From Haliotispira sp965263485 (GTDB taxonomy: Bacteria > Spirochaetota > Spirochaetia > SP-2023), in assembly GCA_965263485.1 (NCBI GenBank), contig CBDHHO010000004.1:372001-436000 (forward strand): a stretch of DNA of 64,000 nucleotides, read 5' to 3'. The position numbers were made by a program, and so were the translations under genes. Shown here in pieces: positions 41,981 through 50,700 of the stretch. The notes beneath the pieces are model-generated. The model had not been told where the DNA came from, ran no database searches, and saw only the letters and a program-made list of their open reading frames with translations. How positions within the stretch are numbered: position 1 is the first letter of the stretch; each line of letters opens with the position of its first letter.

Positions 41981-43198
41981 TCAGGCCGTCGGAGACAGCA
42001 GAACCTGGTCGGGGAACCGGGGCGCAGCCGCAATATAATCACTCAGATCCCGGGTTTTGTCACCGGGCTCCAAGCCCCATAGCGAACAACACTCTTGAAA
42101 CAGTAGTTTTAATACCTTTTGCAAGCCATCGGCTTCAACCCGGCAACCGGCAGCGCTATGGTGCCCTCCTCCGCCGAATTTGGCGGCAATCGCGCCGACA
42201 TCGTGCTGAGGCAAAGAGCGCAGTCCCACGTTCCAGCATCCGGTACTATTTTCTGTTTCGTCTGCTTCGTCGAGCAACAAAATGACCTCACAGCCGCGAG
42301 TTGCCAGTGCCAAGGTATAAAAGCTGTCTTTATCCGAGCTCTCCGCCTGCCAGAACTGCTTGTCTCGGGCCAGCTCATAGCTGACACAAAGCTTTCCCCC
42401 CAGCAAAAACCCGGCGCGCAACAGCAGCAGACCCAGCAAGGGCCGGGTGCCTTGAGCCTTGCCTCCCGTCATGTGCTGATGGACATCCTGCAAGTTGATT
42501 CCGTTATCCACCAAAGAAGCAACCAAGCGCAGCATATCACCGGCATTGCCGGGTTTCAAAAAGCGGAAGAAACCTGTGTCAGTGGCAAAACCCAAAAACA
42601 AAGCACTGGCAATTTCCGCGTCTATAATGCTTGTCTGCGCACGGGCCAAATGAGCATAGCGCCGGGGCTGCATCTGGAACAGAAACAACGGCAGCTGCTG
42701 CAAAACATTCTGAACCAGCATGGTGGTAGATGGCGAGTGCGGATCGCAGTAGCAAATATCGCCGTTGATTTCACCCGAAGCGTGATGGTCGATCACCAGA
42801 GTGGGAAGCCCTTCCAATTCTCCGGCAAAGCCAGTGCGCTCTGCTGTACTGCAATCTAAAATGACCCCCAGTACCGAGTCTGACTTATCTTCCTTGCGGA
42901 TTTTGCGAATCCGGGCAATCCGCTCTTGGTCAATTGCCGCGTCAAAGTCCGGGGCCAGCACCTCAATTTCCGGACGCAGGAAGGGGCCTGCGGAAACCAG
43001 CTGCGCACTTTTCCCCAAGCGCTTCAAGGCCTTAAACAAAGCCAGCTGAGAGGCCACACAATCGGCATCGGGCTTCTGGTGCCCCAGTACCACAAAGTGC
43101 TCAAAGCGATAAAACGCTTCAAGCACTTCAAACGGTATTTCTTTCAAGCCGTTTGATGTGGGGGAAAATACAGCAGGTACGCTTACTGCTTCGAACAT
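41981..43198 (-). CDS. DHH-family phosphoesterase (NrnA-like)
   Basis: 405 residues. The DHH domain has GHQKPDADCVASQ (metal site), VILDCST and VIDHHASG. The DHHA1 domain has AAKFGGGGHHSAAGC. These features match bifunctional oligoribonuclease/pAp phosphatases (NrnA) or cyclic-di-AMP-related hydrolases. It could recycle nucleotides from sulfate assimilation or degrade short RNAs; sequence alone does not separate these. A proline-rich or charged insert (RIRKIRKEDKSDS) lies near residue 100. No clear Shine-Dalgarno. Confidence 0.9.
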   Translation of the reverse strand: MFEAVSVPAVFSPTSNGLKEIPFEVLEAFYRFEHFVVLGHQKPDADCVASQLALFKALKRLGKSAQLVSAGPFLRPEIEVLAPDFDAAIDQERIARIRKIRKEDKSDSVLGVILDCSTAERTGFAGELEGLPTLVIDHHASGEINGDICYCDPHSPSTTMLVQNVLQQLPLFLFQMQPRRYAHLARAQTSIIDAEIASALFLGFATDTGFFRFLKPGNAGDMLRLVASLVDNGINLQDVHQHMTGGKAQGTRPLLGLLLLRAGFLLGGKLCVSYELARDKQFWQAESSDKDSFYTLALATRGCEVILLLDEADETENSTGCWNVGLRSLPQHDVGAIAAKFGGGGHHSAAGCRVEADGLQKVLKLLFQECCSLWGLEPGDKTRDLSDYIAAAPRFPDQVLLSPTA

Positions 43199-43670
43199 GG
43201 ATACCAGTATTCAAGAAGGGACCTCTAAAAATTCGCGTTTGTTTTCTTACACCAATCCGTAACAGCCGCATTCTTTCCGATTGATCCCCTCATCCCCCGT
43301 GAAAGCGAGAGTCCAAGAGCATTGACCAGACAGACTCCCGCGGGAGTGACAAACATTTATCATACTCTACTTCTGCGGATTGGTACTACAAAACTATTGG
43401 AGATGACAGGTTGAGGAAATGAAGCCGGGAAATACTTTGCTGCGCAGGCTCCCATGCCGGCATACGGGGAAAAGACCGGACCCGGCAAGTGCCTGCTTTT
43501 TGATGGCAAAGCTGCTCGTTTCAAACGAGTGAGCGGTAACGCAATATGGACAGCTTCCCTTTGCAATGACCAGCTCAACAGCAGCAATGACCAGACAAGC
43601 CTAGCCACGCCCAGACAGAAAGGGCGCTCAGGCTGGAAACTGTTTGGGAAAATCGGCCCGTATCAAATGC
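43199..43670. other. Intergenic region of degenerate MITE sequence
   Basis: AGGGACCTCTAAAAATTCGC at 43215-43236 is a clean end. Further on, GAGGAAATGAAGCCGGGAA, AATACTTTGCTGCGC and GCTCGTTTCAAACGAGTGAG (43400-43540) follow the type A body in order but with many changes, so this is an old copy. No gene is seen. Confidence 0.6.
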
Positions 43671-44234
43671 TCAACCTTCCAAATCCGCCGAACGTTCTTT
43701 TTTCGGCATCTTGCCCGCAGGAACTACGGGAGGCTCGGAGAAGGTTATCGTGTTGATATCAAACTTGCCATCAATATTTTCGTATCGCGAAACAGCACCC
43801 CAGATGGAATTTCTGGCATAGCTGGGAGGATCGATGTAGATCGACAACGCCATTAACTTGCCTCCCTCATACCTGAGGGTCAGGTAATTGGAAGTCATCG
43901 ATGAAGTAACGGGAATATAGTTCATGCTGGCAAGCAATTCAAAATTTGCCGACTCGGAATCGCGCTGTTCCGGGTCGGCAAACCAGGAGATCTTGGCGTA
44001 AATGGTCCGAATCCGGCTATTGTAGTCCGCTATATCAATGCGATACCCCAAGCGGTGACGGTACACTTTGCGGATATTATAGGTGCGCACCAGAACCACG
44101 TGCTCATCATCAGTATTTTGATCTGCATTTCCGGATTCTTGGGCAATCAAACCGCCAGTTCCCCCGGCAAAAGCCAGAGTCAAGATACCAACCAAGCCCA
44201 GTAAAAAAGTCCAACCACGCAACCGTAACTCCAT
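43671..44234 (-). CDS. Secreted protein of unknown function
   Basis: 187 residues. N-terminal signal segment (WTFLLGLVGILTLAFAGG), no clear lipobox. The mature protein starts around QESGNADQN and has a predicted beta-rich body (YNIRKVYRHRLGYRIDI, NYLTLRYEGGKLMALSIYID). GGAGG lies eight bases before the ATG, which supports a real gene. No family recognised. Confidence 0.75.
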   Translation of the reverse strand: MELRLRGWTFLLGLVGILTLAFAGGTGGLIAQESGNADQNTDDEHVVLVRTYNIRKVYRHRLGYRIDIADYNSRIRTIYAKISWFADPEQRDSESANFELLASMNYIPVTSSMTSNYLTLRYEGGKLMALSIYIDPPSYARNSIWGAVSRYENIDGKFDINTITFSEPPVVPAGKMPKKERSADLEG

Positions 44235-44265
44235 GAGTTACACCTCCAACCCTCAATTTTACAGC

Positions 44266-44431
44266 GGGGGACCCTAAAAATTCCAGTTTTGCGCTTGAAG
44301 CGGTGATCTTGTTGCCGAATCTCGCACTCGGCAAAATCTCATCCGCTCAAAATGCGGCACAATCGCCAGCGAAGACCAAGCAGAGCGATTGTACAATGTC
44401 TCACAGAAAGCAAATTTTTAGAGGTTCCCTT
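44266..44431. repeat. MITE-like element, type B
   Basis: Starts GGGGGACCCTAAAAATTCC and ends CAAATTTTTAGAGGTTCCCT, followed by TAAGG. The core has GGCACAATCGCCAGCGAAGA and CAAGCAGAGCGATTGTACAA with the same inverted-repeat plan as the copy at 2667. The rest of 44432-44717 shows no gene. Confidence 0.8.
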
Positions 44432-44717
44432 AAGGAAATCCCCATCTGCACCCGGTCGCCGTTTTGCTGCAAACACGGGAGCAACGCAGTACCTTTTCGG
44501 CAGGCATCTGTCCAAACTATAGAGCAAAACCGGAAATTCTCACAGCCGGCGCGCGGGGGAAAGAGAAAGCAGACAAAGAAAAACGGCCCCCGCCAAGTGT
44601 ACCGCCAAGTTCCGCCTGCTCCAATACCGGCGGAGTTACGGCACTCAGCAACCGGAAACAGGCCAAGCCCCCTCAGCTCCGGAATACCACACCGCTCACC
44701 CCCGCATATCTTCTGAA

Positions 44718-47687
44718 TCAAACGTCATACCTATCAGGGTTTTTCGGAGCCGTGTTCCCGGAGTACTCAACATTGGTGGTCTTGGGGTTAGAGTGGTCAT
44801 TAGACATCCCGCCTCCATATTGTTTTGCCGTGTTCCCGGAGAAAGTCACATCGCTAAGCGTGGGGGAAGAAGCATCATTATGCATCCCGCCTCCCAATTG
44901 TTTTGCCGTGTTTCCGGAGAACGTAACATGGCTGAGCGTGGGAGAGGAGTTGACACTGTACATGCCGCCGCCTTTACGATCCGTAAAACCCTTGGATATG
45001 GTCACTCCGGAGAGTACAGCCGTGTTGTCCAGGCCGGTATTGTAAAAGACCTGAGTGCTGCCCCCGCCATCCAGGATGGTCGTTCCGCCCCTATCGACGT
45101 CATTGCCGCTAAAGCCGCCTATGATGGCTACATGGTTTTTCATGCTCAGGGTTTTGCTGATGGCGTAGCTGCCCTCCGCCAGCAGTACCAGGTAGGGTTT
45201 CTGCTCACTGCTCGCCGTGTTGTCAATGGCGGTTTTCAGATTTGCTGCGTCATAGGCATTCTCCCAGCTGCTGCCGTCTTTTGTTGTGCTGCCACCATCT
45301 GGCGTAACATATATGATCCCCAGTTCTTTGGCTGTATCGCCGGCCAGATTTTCCAGAATACCTGCGGTAACTTTGTCGTAAGTCGCCAGCTCCGATTGGG
45401 GTGGCAGGGTTTTGCTGAGCACGATGCTCCGCAAACTGTTGGGGATAAACTGAGCGTACACCGTGGTATCCTCAGTTATGGTAGTATCATCGAAAAAGAG
45501 AGTATCAAACTGCTGATTTGTATACCAACCCAAAAAAGTGTGCCTCTGTTTTACAGGGTCTTCAGGCTCAATATCAGCTCTGTTCGCACCACTATCTACC
45601 ACTTTGGGGGATACAGGAGTGCCGCCATCGGAATCAAATTCTACGGTGAAGACCTGGCCGGTGCGTTCCGTATGCATATCAGGGCCGGTCCGAGCCGTAT
45701 TTTCGGAGAACGTAACATTGGCGAGGGAGAACGTATCATTGTTGAGTGTGGGGGAGGAATCGATATTGAGCATCCCGCCTCCATATTGTTCTGCCGTGTT
45801 CCCGGAGAACTCAACATTGATGAGCACAGGGGAGGATTGATAATTAAGCATCCCGCCGCCGTTAGTCTGTGCCGAGTTTTTGGAGAAAGTAACATGGTTA
45901 AGGGTGGGGGAAGAGTGGTCATTATACATCCCGCCTCCATATAGTTTTGCCGTGTTCCCGGAGAAGGTAACATCGCTGAGCTTGGGGGAAGAGTTCTTGT
46001 TATTAATCATCCCGCCGCCCTCTTTAGCGGTATTTTTGGAGAAAGTAACATGGTTAAGGGTGGGGGAAGAGTTGCGATTATACATCCCGCCTCCATATAG
46101 TTTTGCCGTGTTCCCGGAGAACGTAACATTGGTGAGTGTGGGGGAGGAATCGATATTGAGCATCCCGCCTCCATATTGTTCTGCCGCGTTTCCGGAGAAC
46201 GTAACATGGCTGAGCGTGGGTGAGGAATTGAGATTGTCCATCCCGGCGCCAAAACTGGCCGTAAAACCATTGGATATGGTCACTCCGGAGAGTACAGCCG
46301 TGTTGTCCAGGCCGGTATTGGAAAAGACCTGAGTGCTGCCTCCGCCATCCAGGATGGTAGTTCCGTCCCGGCCATTGTCTTTGAAGCCGCCGATAATGGC
46401 CACATGGTTTTTCATGCTCAGGGTTTCGCTGATGGCGTAGCTACCCTCTGCCAATAATACCAGGTAGGGTTTCTGCTCGTTGGCTGCTGTTCCCGCGTCG
46501 TCAATGGCGGTTTTCAGCTCTGCTGCGTCATAGGCATTCTCCCAGCTGCTGCCGTCTTTTGTTGTGCTGCCACCATCTGGCGTAACATATATGATCCCCA
46601 GTACTTTGGCTGTATCGCCGGCCAGATTTTCCAGAATACCTGCGGTATCTTGGTCGTAAGTCGCCAGCTCCGATTGGGGCGGCAGGGTTTTGCTGAGCAC
46701 GATGCTCCGCAAACTGTTGGGGATAAACTGAGCGTACACCGCGGTATTCTCAGTTATGGTAGTATCATCGAAAAATAGCGTACTAAACTGCTGATTTGTA
46801 TACCAACCAAAAAAAGTGTGCCCCTGTTTTACAGGGTCTTCAGGCTCAATATCAGCTCTGTTCGCACCACTATCTGCCACTTTGGGGGATACAGGAGTGC
46901 CGCCATCGGAATCAAATTCTACGGTGAAGACCTGCACCCACTTCGCGTACAAGGTAATATTAGCATCGATAGTTTGGGTGGAAATGTCAAACTCTGTGGT
47001 GAAACTGTCATCTGAGTACCATTTGTCAAGGCGATGACCATCTCGCGAGAAAACGGGCATTGCGACACGATCACCTTTTTCCACATCTACGGTTGAGGCA
47101 CTGGCTCCCTGCCCGGCATCAAAAGTTACCGTCACCTTGTTCGCAGGGTCGCCCCATCTGGCAAAAAGAGTCCTGTCCTCGGTGATAGGACTGGTAAAAG
47201 AAAATGGTTTGGTATAATAAGGGTCAGGGAACCAACCGACAAAAAAGGAAGCTGCCTTACTAGGCTCCGCAGGTTCAGAGACCTTTTCTCCCCGTTTCAA
47301 CTCCACAGCTGGAATGGGAGAGCCGCCTCGGGTGTCAAAAGTCACAGTAACCGGAGGTTCCGGTTGGAGAGCGGGCTCAGTGCCGCCGCCGGATCCGCTC
47401 TTGATCGCCATAAATAAAGGCAGCTGTGGTTGGAGAGCGGGCTCAGTGCCGCTGTTTGGGTTAGAGCCTCCAATGCCTTGGTCAGAGCTTCCGCCTCCTT
47501 GGTCAGAGCTTCCGCCGGGCGGTTCGCAGCCGAGCAGGAGGGCCGGAAAGAGAAGGAAGAGAAACGGACGCAAAAAGGCCGCAGAAAAATATATTTTCCT
47601 GCGGCATGGTCTTGATTCATGGGCTGCGGTGTGCGGTGTGCGGTGTGCGGTGTGCGGTGTGCGGATTTTACTGAACTTGTGCTCCAT
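44718..47687 (-). CDS. Two-module surface lipoprotein (fusion version)
   Basis: 989 residues from ATG 47687. The first 676 or so residues are identical to the protein at 3042. At 45657 the sequence leaves the inverted duplication, and instead of the short GAATS end it continues in frame (QVFTVEFDSDGG) into a second module. That module holds one InlB-type repeat, another DGSSWENAYDA domain and about three beta-helix repeats, ending NTAPKNPDRYDV. So the two loci encode a short and a long form from the same promoter, leader and signal peptide. The second module resembles both its own first module and the protein at 35472. Likely surface exposed and phase variable. Confidence 0.87.
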   Translation of the reverse strand: MEHKFSKIRTPHTAHRTPHTAAHESRPCRRKIYFSAAFLRPFLFLLFPALLLGCEPPGGSSDQGGGSSDQGIGGSNPNSGTEPALQPQLPLFMAIKSGSGGGTEPALQPEPPVTVTFDTRGGSPIPAVELKRGEKVSEPAEPSKAASFFVGWFPDPYYTKPFSFTSPITEDRTLFARWGDPANKVTVTFDAGQGASASTVDVEKGDRVAMPVFSRDGHRLDKWYSDDSFTTEFDISTQTIDANITLYAKWVQVFTVEFDSDGGTPVSPKVADSGANRADIEPEDPVKQGHTFFGWYTNQQFSTLFFDDTTITENTAVYAQFIPNSLRSIVLSKTLPPQSELATYDQDTAGILENLAGDTAKVLGIIYVTPDGGSTTKDGSSWENAYDAAELKTAIDDAGTAANEQKPYLVLLAEGSYAISETLSMKNHVAIIGGFKDNGRDGTTILDGGGSTQVFSNTGLDNTAVLSGVTISNGFTASFGAGMDNLNSSPTLSHVTFSGNAAEQYGGGMLNIDSSPTLTNVTFSGNTAKLYGGGMYNRNSSPTLNHVTFSKNTAKEGGGMINNKNSSPKLSDVTFSGNTAKLYGGGMYNDHSSPTLNHVTFSKNSAQTNGGGMLNYQSSPVLINVEFSGNTAEQYGGGMLNIDSSPTLNNDTFSLANVTFSENTARTGPDMHTERTGQVFTVEFDSDGGTPVSPKVVDSGANRADIEPEDPVKQRHTFLGWYTNQQFDTLFFDDTTITEDTTVYAQFIPNSLRSIVLSKTLPPQSELATYDKVTAGILENLAGDTAKELGIIYVTPDGGSTTKDGSSWENAYDAANLKTAIDNTASSEQKPYLVLLAEGSYAISKTLSMKNHVAIIGGFSGNDVDRGGTTILDGGGSTQVFYNTGLDNTAVLSGVTISKGFTDRKGGGMYSVNSSPTLSHVTFSGNTAKQLGGGMHNDASSPTLSDVTFSGNTAKQYGGGMSNDHSNPKTTNVEYSGNTAPKNPDRYDV
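47625..47663 (-). repeat. 7-bp tandem repeat (5 units) in the fusion lipoprotein gene
   Basis: Same five CGCACAC units (read on the minus strand) as at 3066-3104. Both arms are in the same, in-frame state. Confidence 0.92.
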
Positions 47688-47828
47688 GGTGCAATACTCC
47701 TTGGTATTATTATGCAAAATAATGCATAAAGATGATGTTCCGGCCAAGGTCGGAATGGTTTTAATAAAAGATGAAATGGGATTATGAAATGGATTTCCAA
47801 TTCTAATAATATATTCTTTATCTGTCAA
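47688..47828 (-). promoter_or_regulatory. Promoter and conserved leader of the fusion lipoprotein
   Basis: Mirror of 2901-3041: -35 TTGACA at 47823-47828, -10 TAGAAT at 47800-47805, the 105-bp leader at 47688-47792 with its TTATGCA inverted repeat, and AAGGAG before the ATG. Confidence 0.8.
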
Positions 47829-47844
47829 AAGCAAAAAATCTTAA

Positions 47845-48062
47845 GGGGACCTCTAAAAATGGTATCGCTTCGCGAGAATTGTACAATCGCTCTGCTTTGC
47901 CTCAGCGATTGTACCGCGTTTTGATACTGGGCGAGCGGGATTTTGCCGAGTGCGGGGAACGGAAGCCGAGGCATATTTTGTTGTATGGAAAGGCTTTAGT
48001 GACGAATCTGTTCGTTTCAAAAGAGCGAGCAAGAGCGCGGAATTGGCATTTTTAGAGGTCCC
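47845..48062. repeat. MITE-like element, composite A/B copy (right arm)
   Basis: Inverted duplicate of 2667-2884, between the lipoprotein promoter and the Gfo/Idh stop codon. Confidence 0.85.
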
Positions 48063-49220
48063 TTAAAGAATTTCTGCCACGCGCAACTGCCGTCCCTGTT
48101 CTGCTGAGAGGAAACAGGCATCGAGGACTCTCTGTATTTCGGCCCCCCGGGCGAAGTCCGGCAGGCCGTTCCCGGAGCCACCTTCTTCCAGATTGAGGAT
48201 GCTGCGCACAAAGTGCTGGAAATTGGAAGGTGTTTCGGAGCACTTGATGGTATACCAGTGCGCCCGATCTTTGTTTTCCCGGTCGCAGAGTTGCAGAGCG
48301 CTGGGGCTGCTGTCCAAGTCGATTTCTATCGCACCCTTGTTGCCGTAAATTCCCAAGGTTAAAGAATTGACATGGCCGGTGGCCCAGCGGGTGGTATCGA
48401 TACTGCCCAGTGCGCCTCCGGCAAACTCAACACTGATCAGTGCCGAATCGTTGGCGTCTAGAATGTAGTCGGGCTGCTCAGCCAGCTGGCGACCTTTGAT
48501 CTGTTCGAAGGTCGCCAGCTGGCAGTGCAGTCTTTCGAAAGCTCCGGCCGAAGGGCCCAGCGGGTAGCTGGCAAAATCCAGAATGTGTACCCCGACATCG
48601 CCCAGTACGCCCTTGCTCCCGTGCCTGCTCGAGAGCCGCCAGAGCCAGTGTGGATCGCTGCGCCAGTCGCCCCAGACGCTGCTACTGAGCCAGCTTTGCA
48701 GGTAGCCGGCCCGCAAGTGCACGACTTCTCCGATCTCACCGCTGAGAATGATTTCGCGAGCCTTCTGAATGGCAGGAGCATTGCGGTAGCTCAGGTTCAC
48801 CATATTGATTCGACTTCTCTTTTGAGCGCCTAGGCTGTCCGGGCCTCCCTGCAAGGAGTCTTTGGAAACGGAGATGAGCATCTGCCGGGCCTCTTGGTAG
48901 TTCAGTGCCAAGGGCTTTTCGCAGAGCACGTGCTTGCCTGCCCGCAGGGCCGCAATGCTCAGTTCGGCATGGCTGGCATCGGGTGTGACAACACTTACTG
49001 CGTCAATGCCAGGGTCAGCCAGCAGGGCCTCAGCGCTCTCGTAGCTGCGGGGGATGTCATGTTTTCGGCAAAATTCTCCAAGCTCTTTGGGCCTCAGGTC
49101 GCAGGCAGCGCTCAGCTCACAGCCTTCGATTTGCCGATAGGCGGTTGCATGGGCATGGGCCATTCTGCCGCAGCCAATGATCCCGATTCCCAGTTGCTTT
49201 GAATGCTTTGAACTGTCCAT
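48063..49220 (-). CDS. Gfo/Idh/MocA family oxidoreductase (second copy)
   Basis: 385 residues, identical in translation to the protein at 1509-2666: Rossmann GIGIIGCGRM and CEKPLAL present. Start ATG at 49220 overlaps the ThuA-like stop. A 44-bp piece of this gene (48513-48556) recurs exactly at 54655-54698 in the restriction-gene graveyard. Confidence 0.92.
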   Translation of the reverse strand: MDSSKHSKQLGIGIIGCGRMAHAHATAYRQIEGCELSAACDLRPKELGEFCRKHDIPRSYESAEALLADPGIDAVSVVTPDASHAELSIAALRAGKHVLCEKPLALNYQEARQMLISVSKDSLQGGPDSLGAQKRSRINMVNLSYRNAPAIQKAREIILSGEIGEVVHLRAGYLQSWLSSSVWGDWRSDPHWLWRLSSRHGSKGVLGDVGVHILDFASYPLGPSAGAFERLHCQLATFEQIKGRQLAEQPDYILDANDSALISVEFAGGALGSIDTTRWATGHVNSLTLGIYGNKGAIEIDLDSSPSALQLCDRENKDRAHWYTIKCSETPSNFQHFVRSILNLEEGGSGNGLPDFARGAEIQRVLDACFLSAEQGRQLRVAEIL

Positions 49221-49996
49221 CAGCGCAGCCCCTGTTCGTTCTTGTGGGTGTAGCCGGGGATCGGAATCACCGGGGCACCGTTGGGCGCAGCTTCTACCGA
49301 AGGCCAAGCTGTGTTGCCACACAGGGGAGCCACATAGCGCACCGCATTGGTGATGATTTTCTGCACAGGGGCCTGATGGTAAGTCGGATAGCTCTCATGA
49401 CCGGGCTGGAAGTAAAAAATCCTGCCCGCTGCGCGGCGGAACACCAGGCCGGAGCGGAATACATTCCCCCCGGCAAACCAGCCCATAAACACCGTTTCAT
49501 CGGCTTCGGGGACCACAAAGGGTTCGCCGTACATTTCTTCCCGTTCCAGCACAAAATGGGAGCCGATGCCTTCGGCTATGGGATGACCGGGGTTGACCGT
49601 CCAGAGTATTTCTTTCTCATCGGCCTCGCGCCACTGCAAGGCGCAGCTGGTCCCCAGCAACGAGCGAAAGATTTTGGAAAAATGACCCGAGTGCAGCACA
49701 ATCAGGCCCATACCCTGCAAGACCCGCTCACGCACCCGTGCCACCACCTCATCGCGGACCCAAGCATGGGCGGCGTGGCCCCACCACAACAATACATCAC
49801 AGTTTTCCAGGCGCGACTGCGGCAACCCGTGTTCGGCTTCTTCCAAAGTGGCGATTTCGGCCTGAATATCGCCTTCGCGGCCCAGGAATTCGGCCAGGCA
49901 GCCGTGGATGCCTTGAGGATAAATCTCCCGCACCCGGGGCATTTCTTGCTCATGGACGTTTTCGTTCCAGACAATCGCCCGAATGGTCTTGCTCAT
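49220..49996 (-). CDS. ThuA-like domain protein (second copy)
   Basis: 258 residues, identical in translation to the protein at 733-1509. It is the upstream partner of the Gfo/Idh gene with a TGATG overlap. Two identical copies double the gene dosage; no sign of decay in either. Confidence 0.85.
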   Translation of the reverse strand: MSKTIRAIVWNENVHEQEMPRVREIYPQGIHGCLAEFLGREGDIQAEIATLEEAEHGLPQSRLENCDVLLWWGHAAHAWVRDEVVARVRERVLQGMGLIVLHSGHFSKIFRSLLGTSCALQWREADEKEILWTVNPGHPIAEGIGSHFVLEREEMYGEPFVVPEADETVFMGWFAGGNVFRSGLVFRRAAGRIFYFQPGHESYPTYHQAPVQKIITNAVRYVAPLCGNTAWPSVEAAPNGAPVIPIPGYTHKNEQGLR

Positions 49997-50015
49997 AGCT
50001 ATTTCTTTCTTATTC

Positions 50016-50444
50016 AGGGCACCTCTGAAAATGGTATCGTTTTCTGTGAGAATTGTACCATCGCTCTGCTTGGTTTTCCTTAGCGATTGTACTGCTTCTG
50101 TGAGAATTGTACCATCGCTCTGCTTCGTTTTCCCTAGCGTTTGTACCGCATTTTGATGCTGAGCAGATGAGATTTTGCCGGGCGCGAGAAAAAAAACCGG
50201 GTCTGGCGCAGCCTCTTTCTGTGGTGGGGAATTCCCAGAGGTGCTCTATAGCTTCCCCGAGAAGACAAAACAAATTTTTAGGGCACCTCTAAAAATTCGC
50301 TTTTGATGCTGAATCAGCAAGATTTTGCCGATAGCGAGGAAGTGAAGCTGAAGCATACTTTGTTGTATTGTAAGGCTTTACTGACAAAGCTGTTCGTTTC
50401 AAAAGAGCGAGCAAGAGCGCAGAATGGAATTTTTAGAGGTCCCC
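50016..50444. repeat. Two adjoining MITE-like elements (right arm)
   Basis: Mirror images of the elements at 446-713 (here 50016-50283) and 285-449 (here 50280-50444). Two reiterated 13-bp ends follow at about 50432-50457, against three in the left arm. Confidence 0.85.
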
Positions 50445-50700
50445 TTTAGAGGTTCCCTTTTGATTTTCCCCGTGAAGGGTCGCCATTTACCAACGTCATG
50501 GAAGCCTGTATCATACAACAAAAGTATGCTTCGGCTTCCGTTCTTCGCTGCCGCAAAAGAGGAAAGTCGGGGCTGGCTGCGCCAGCTCGCAGAAAAGAAG
50601 GTCGGGCCTAGCTGCGCACGGCCCTCCCCCGTTCTCCCATGCTGCGCCAGCTCGCCATTTTTTAATTGCGCTGTACGGACAAAACAGCTATATTGAAGCC

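Larger units (their letters stand above)
45657..50652 (-). repeat. Right arm of 5-kb inverted duplication
   Basis: Reverse-complement partner of 64-5072. It carries the lipoprotein start, Gfo/Idh, ThuA and two MITEs. It ends near 50652 within a diverged 65/66-bp repeat unit, just before an Rpn-type nuclease gene. Recombination between the arms would invert the 40.6 kb between them without changing any protein in the arms. Confidence 0.95.

Noticed and set aside
43454..43856. Small open frames between the DHH phosphoesterase and the secreted protein
   Set aside because: Composed of degenerate MITE sequence or antisense to the secreted protein; no conserved motif.
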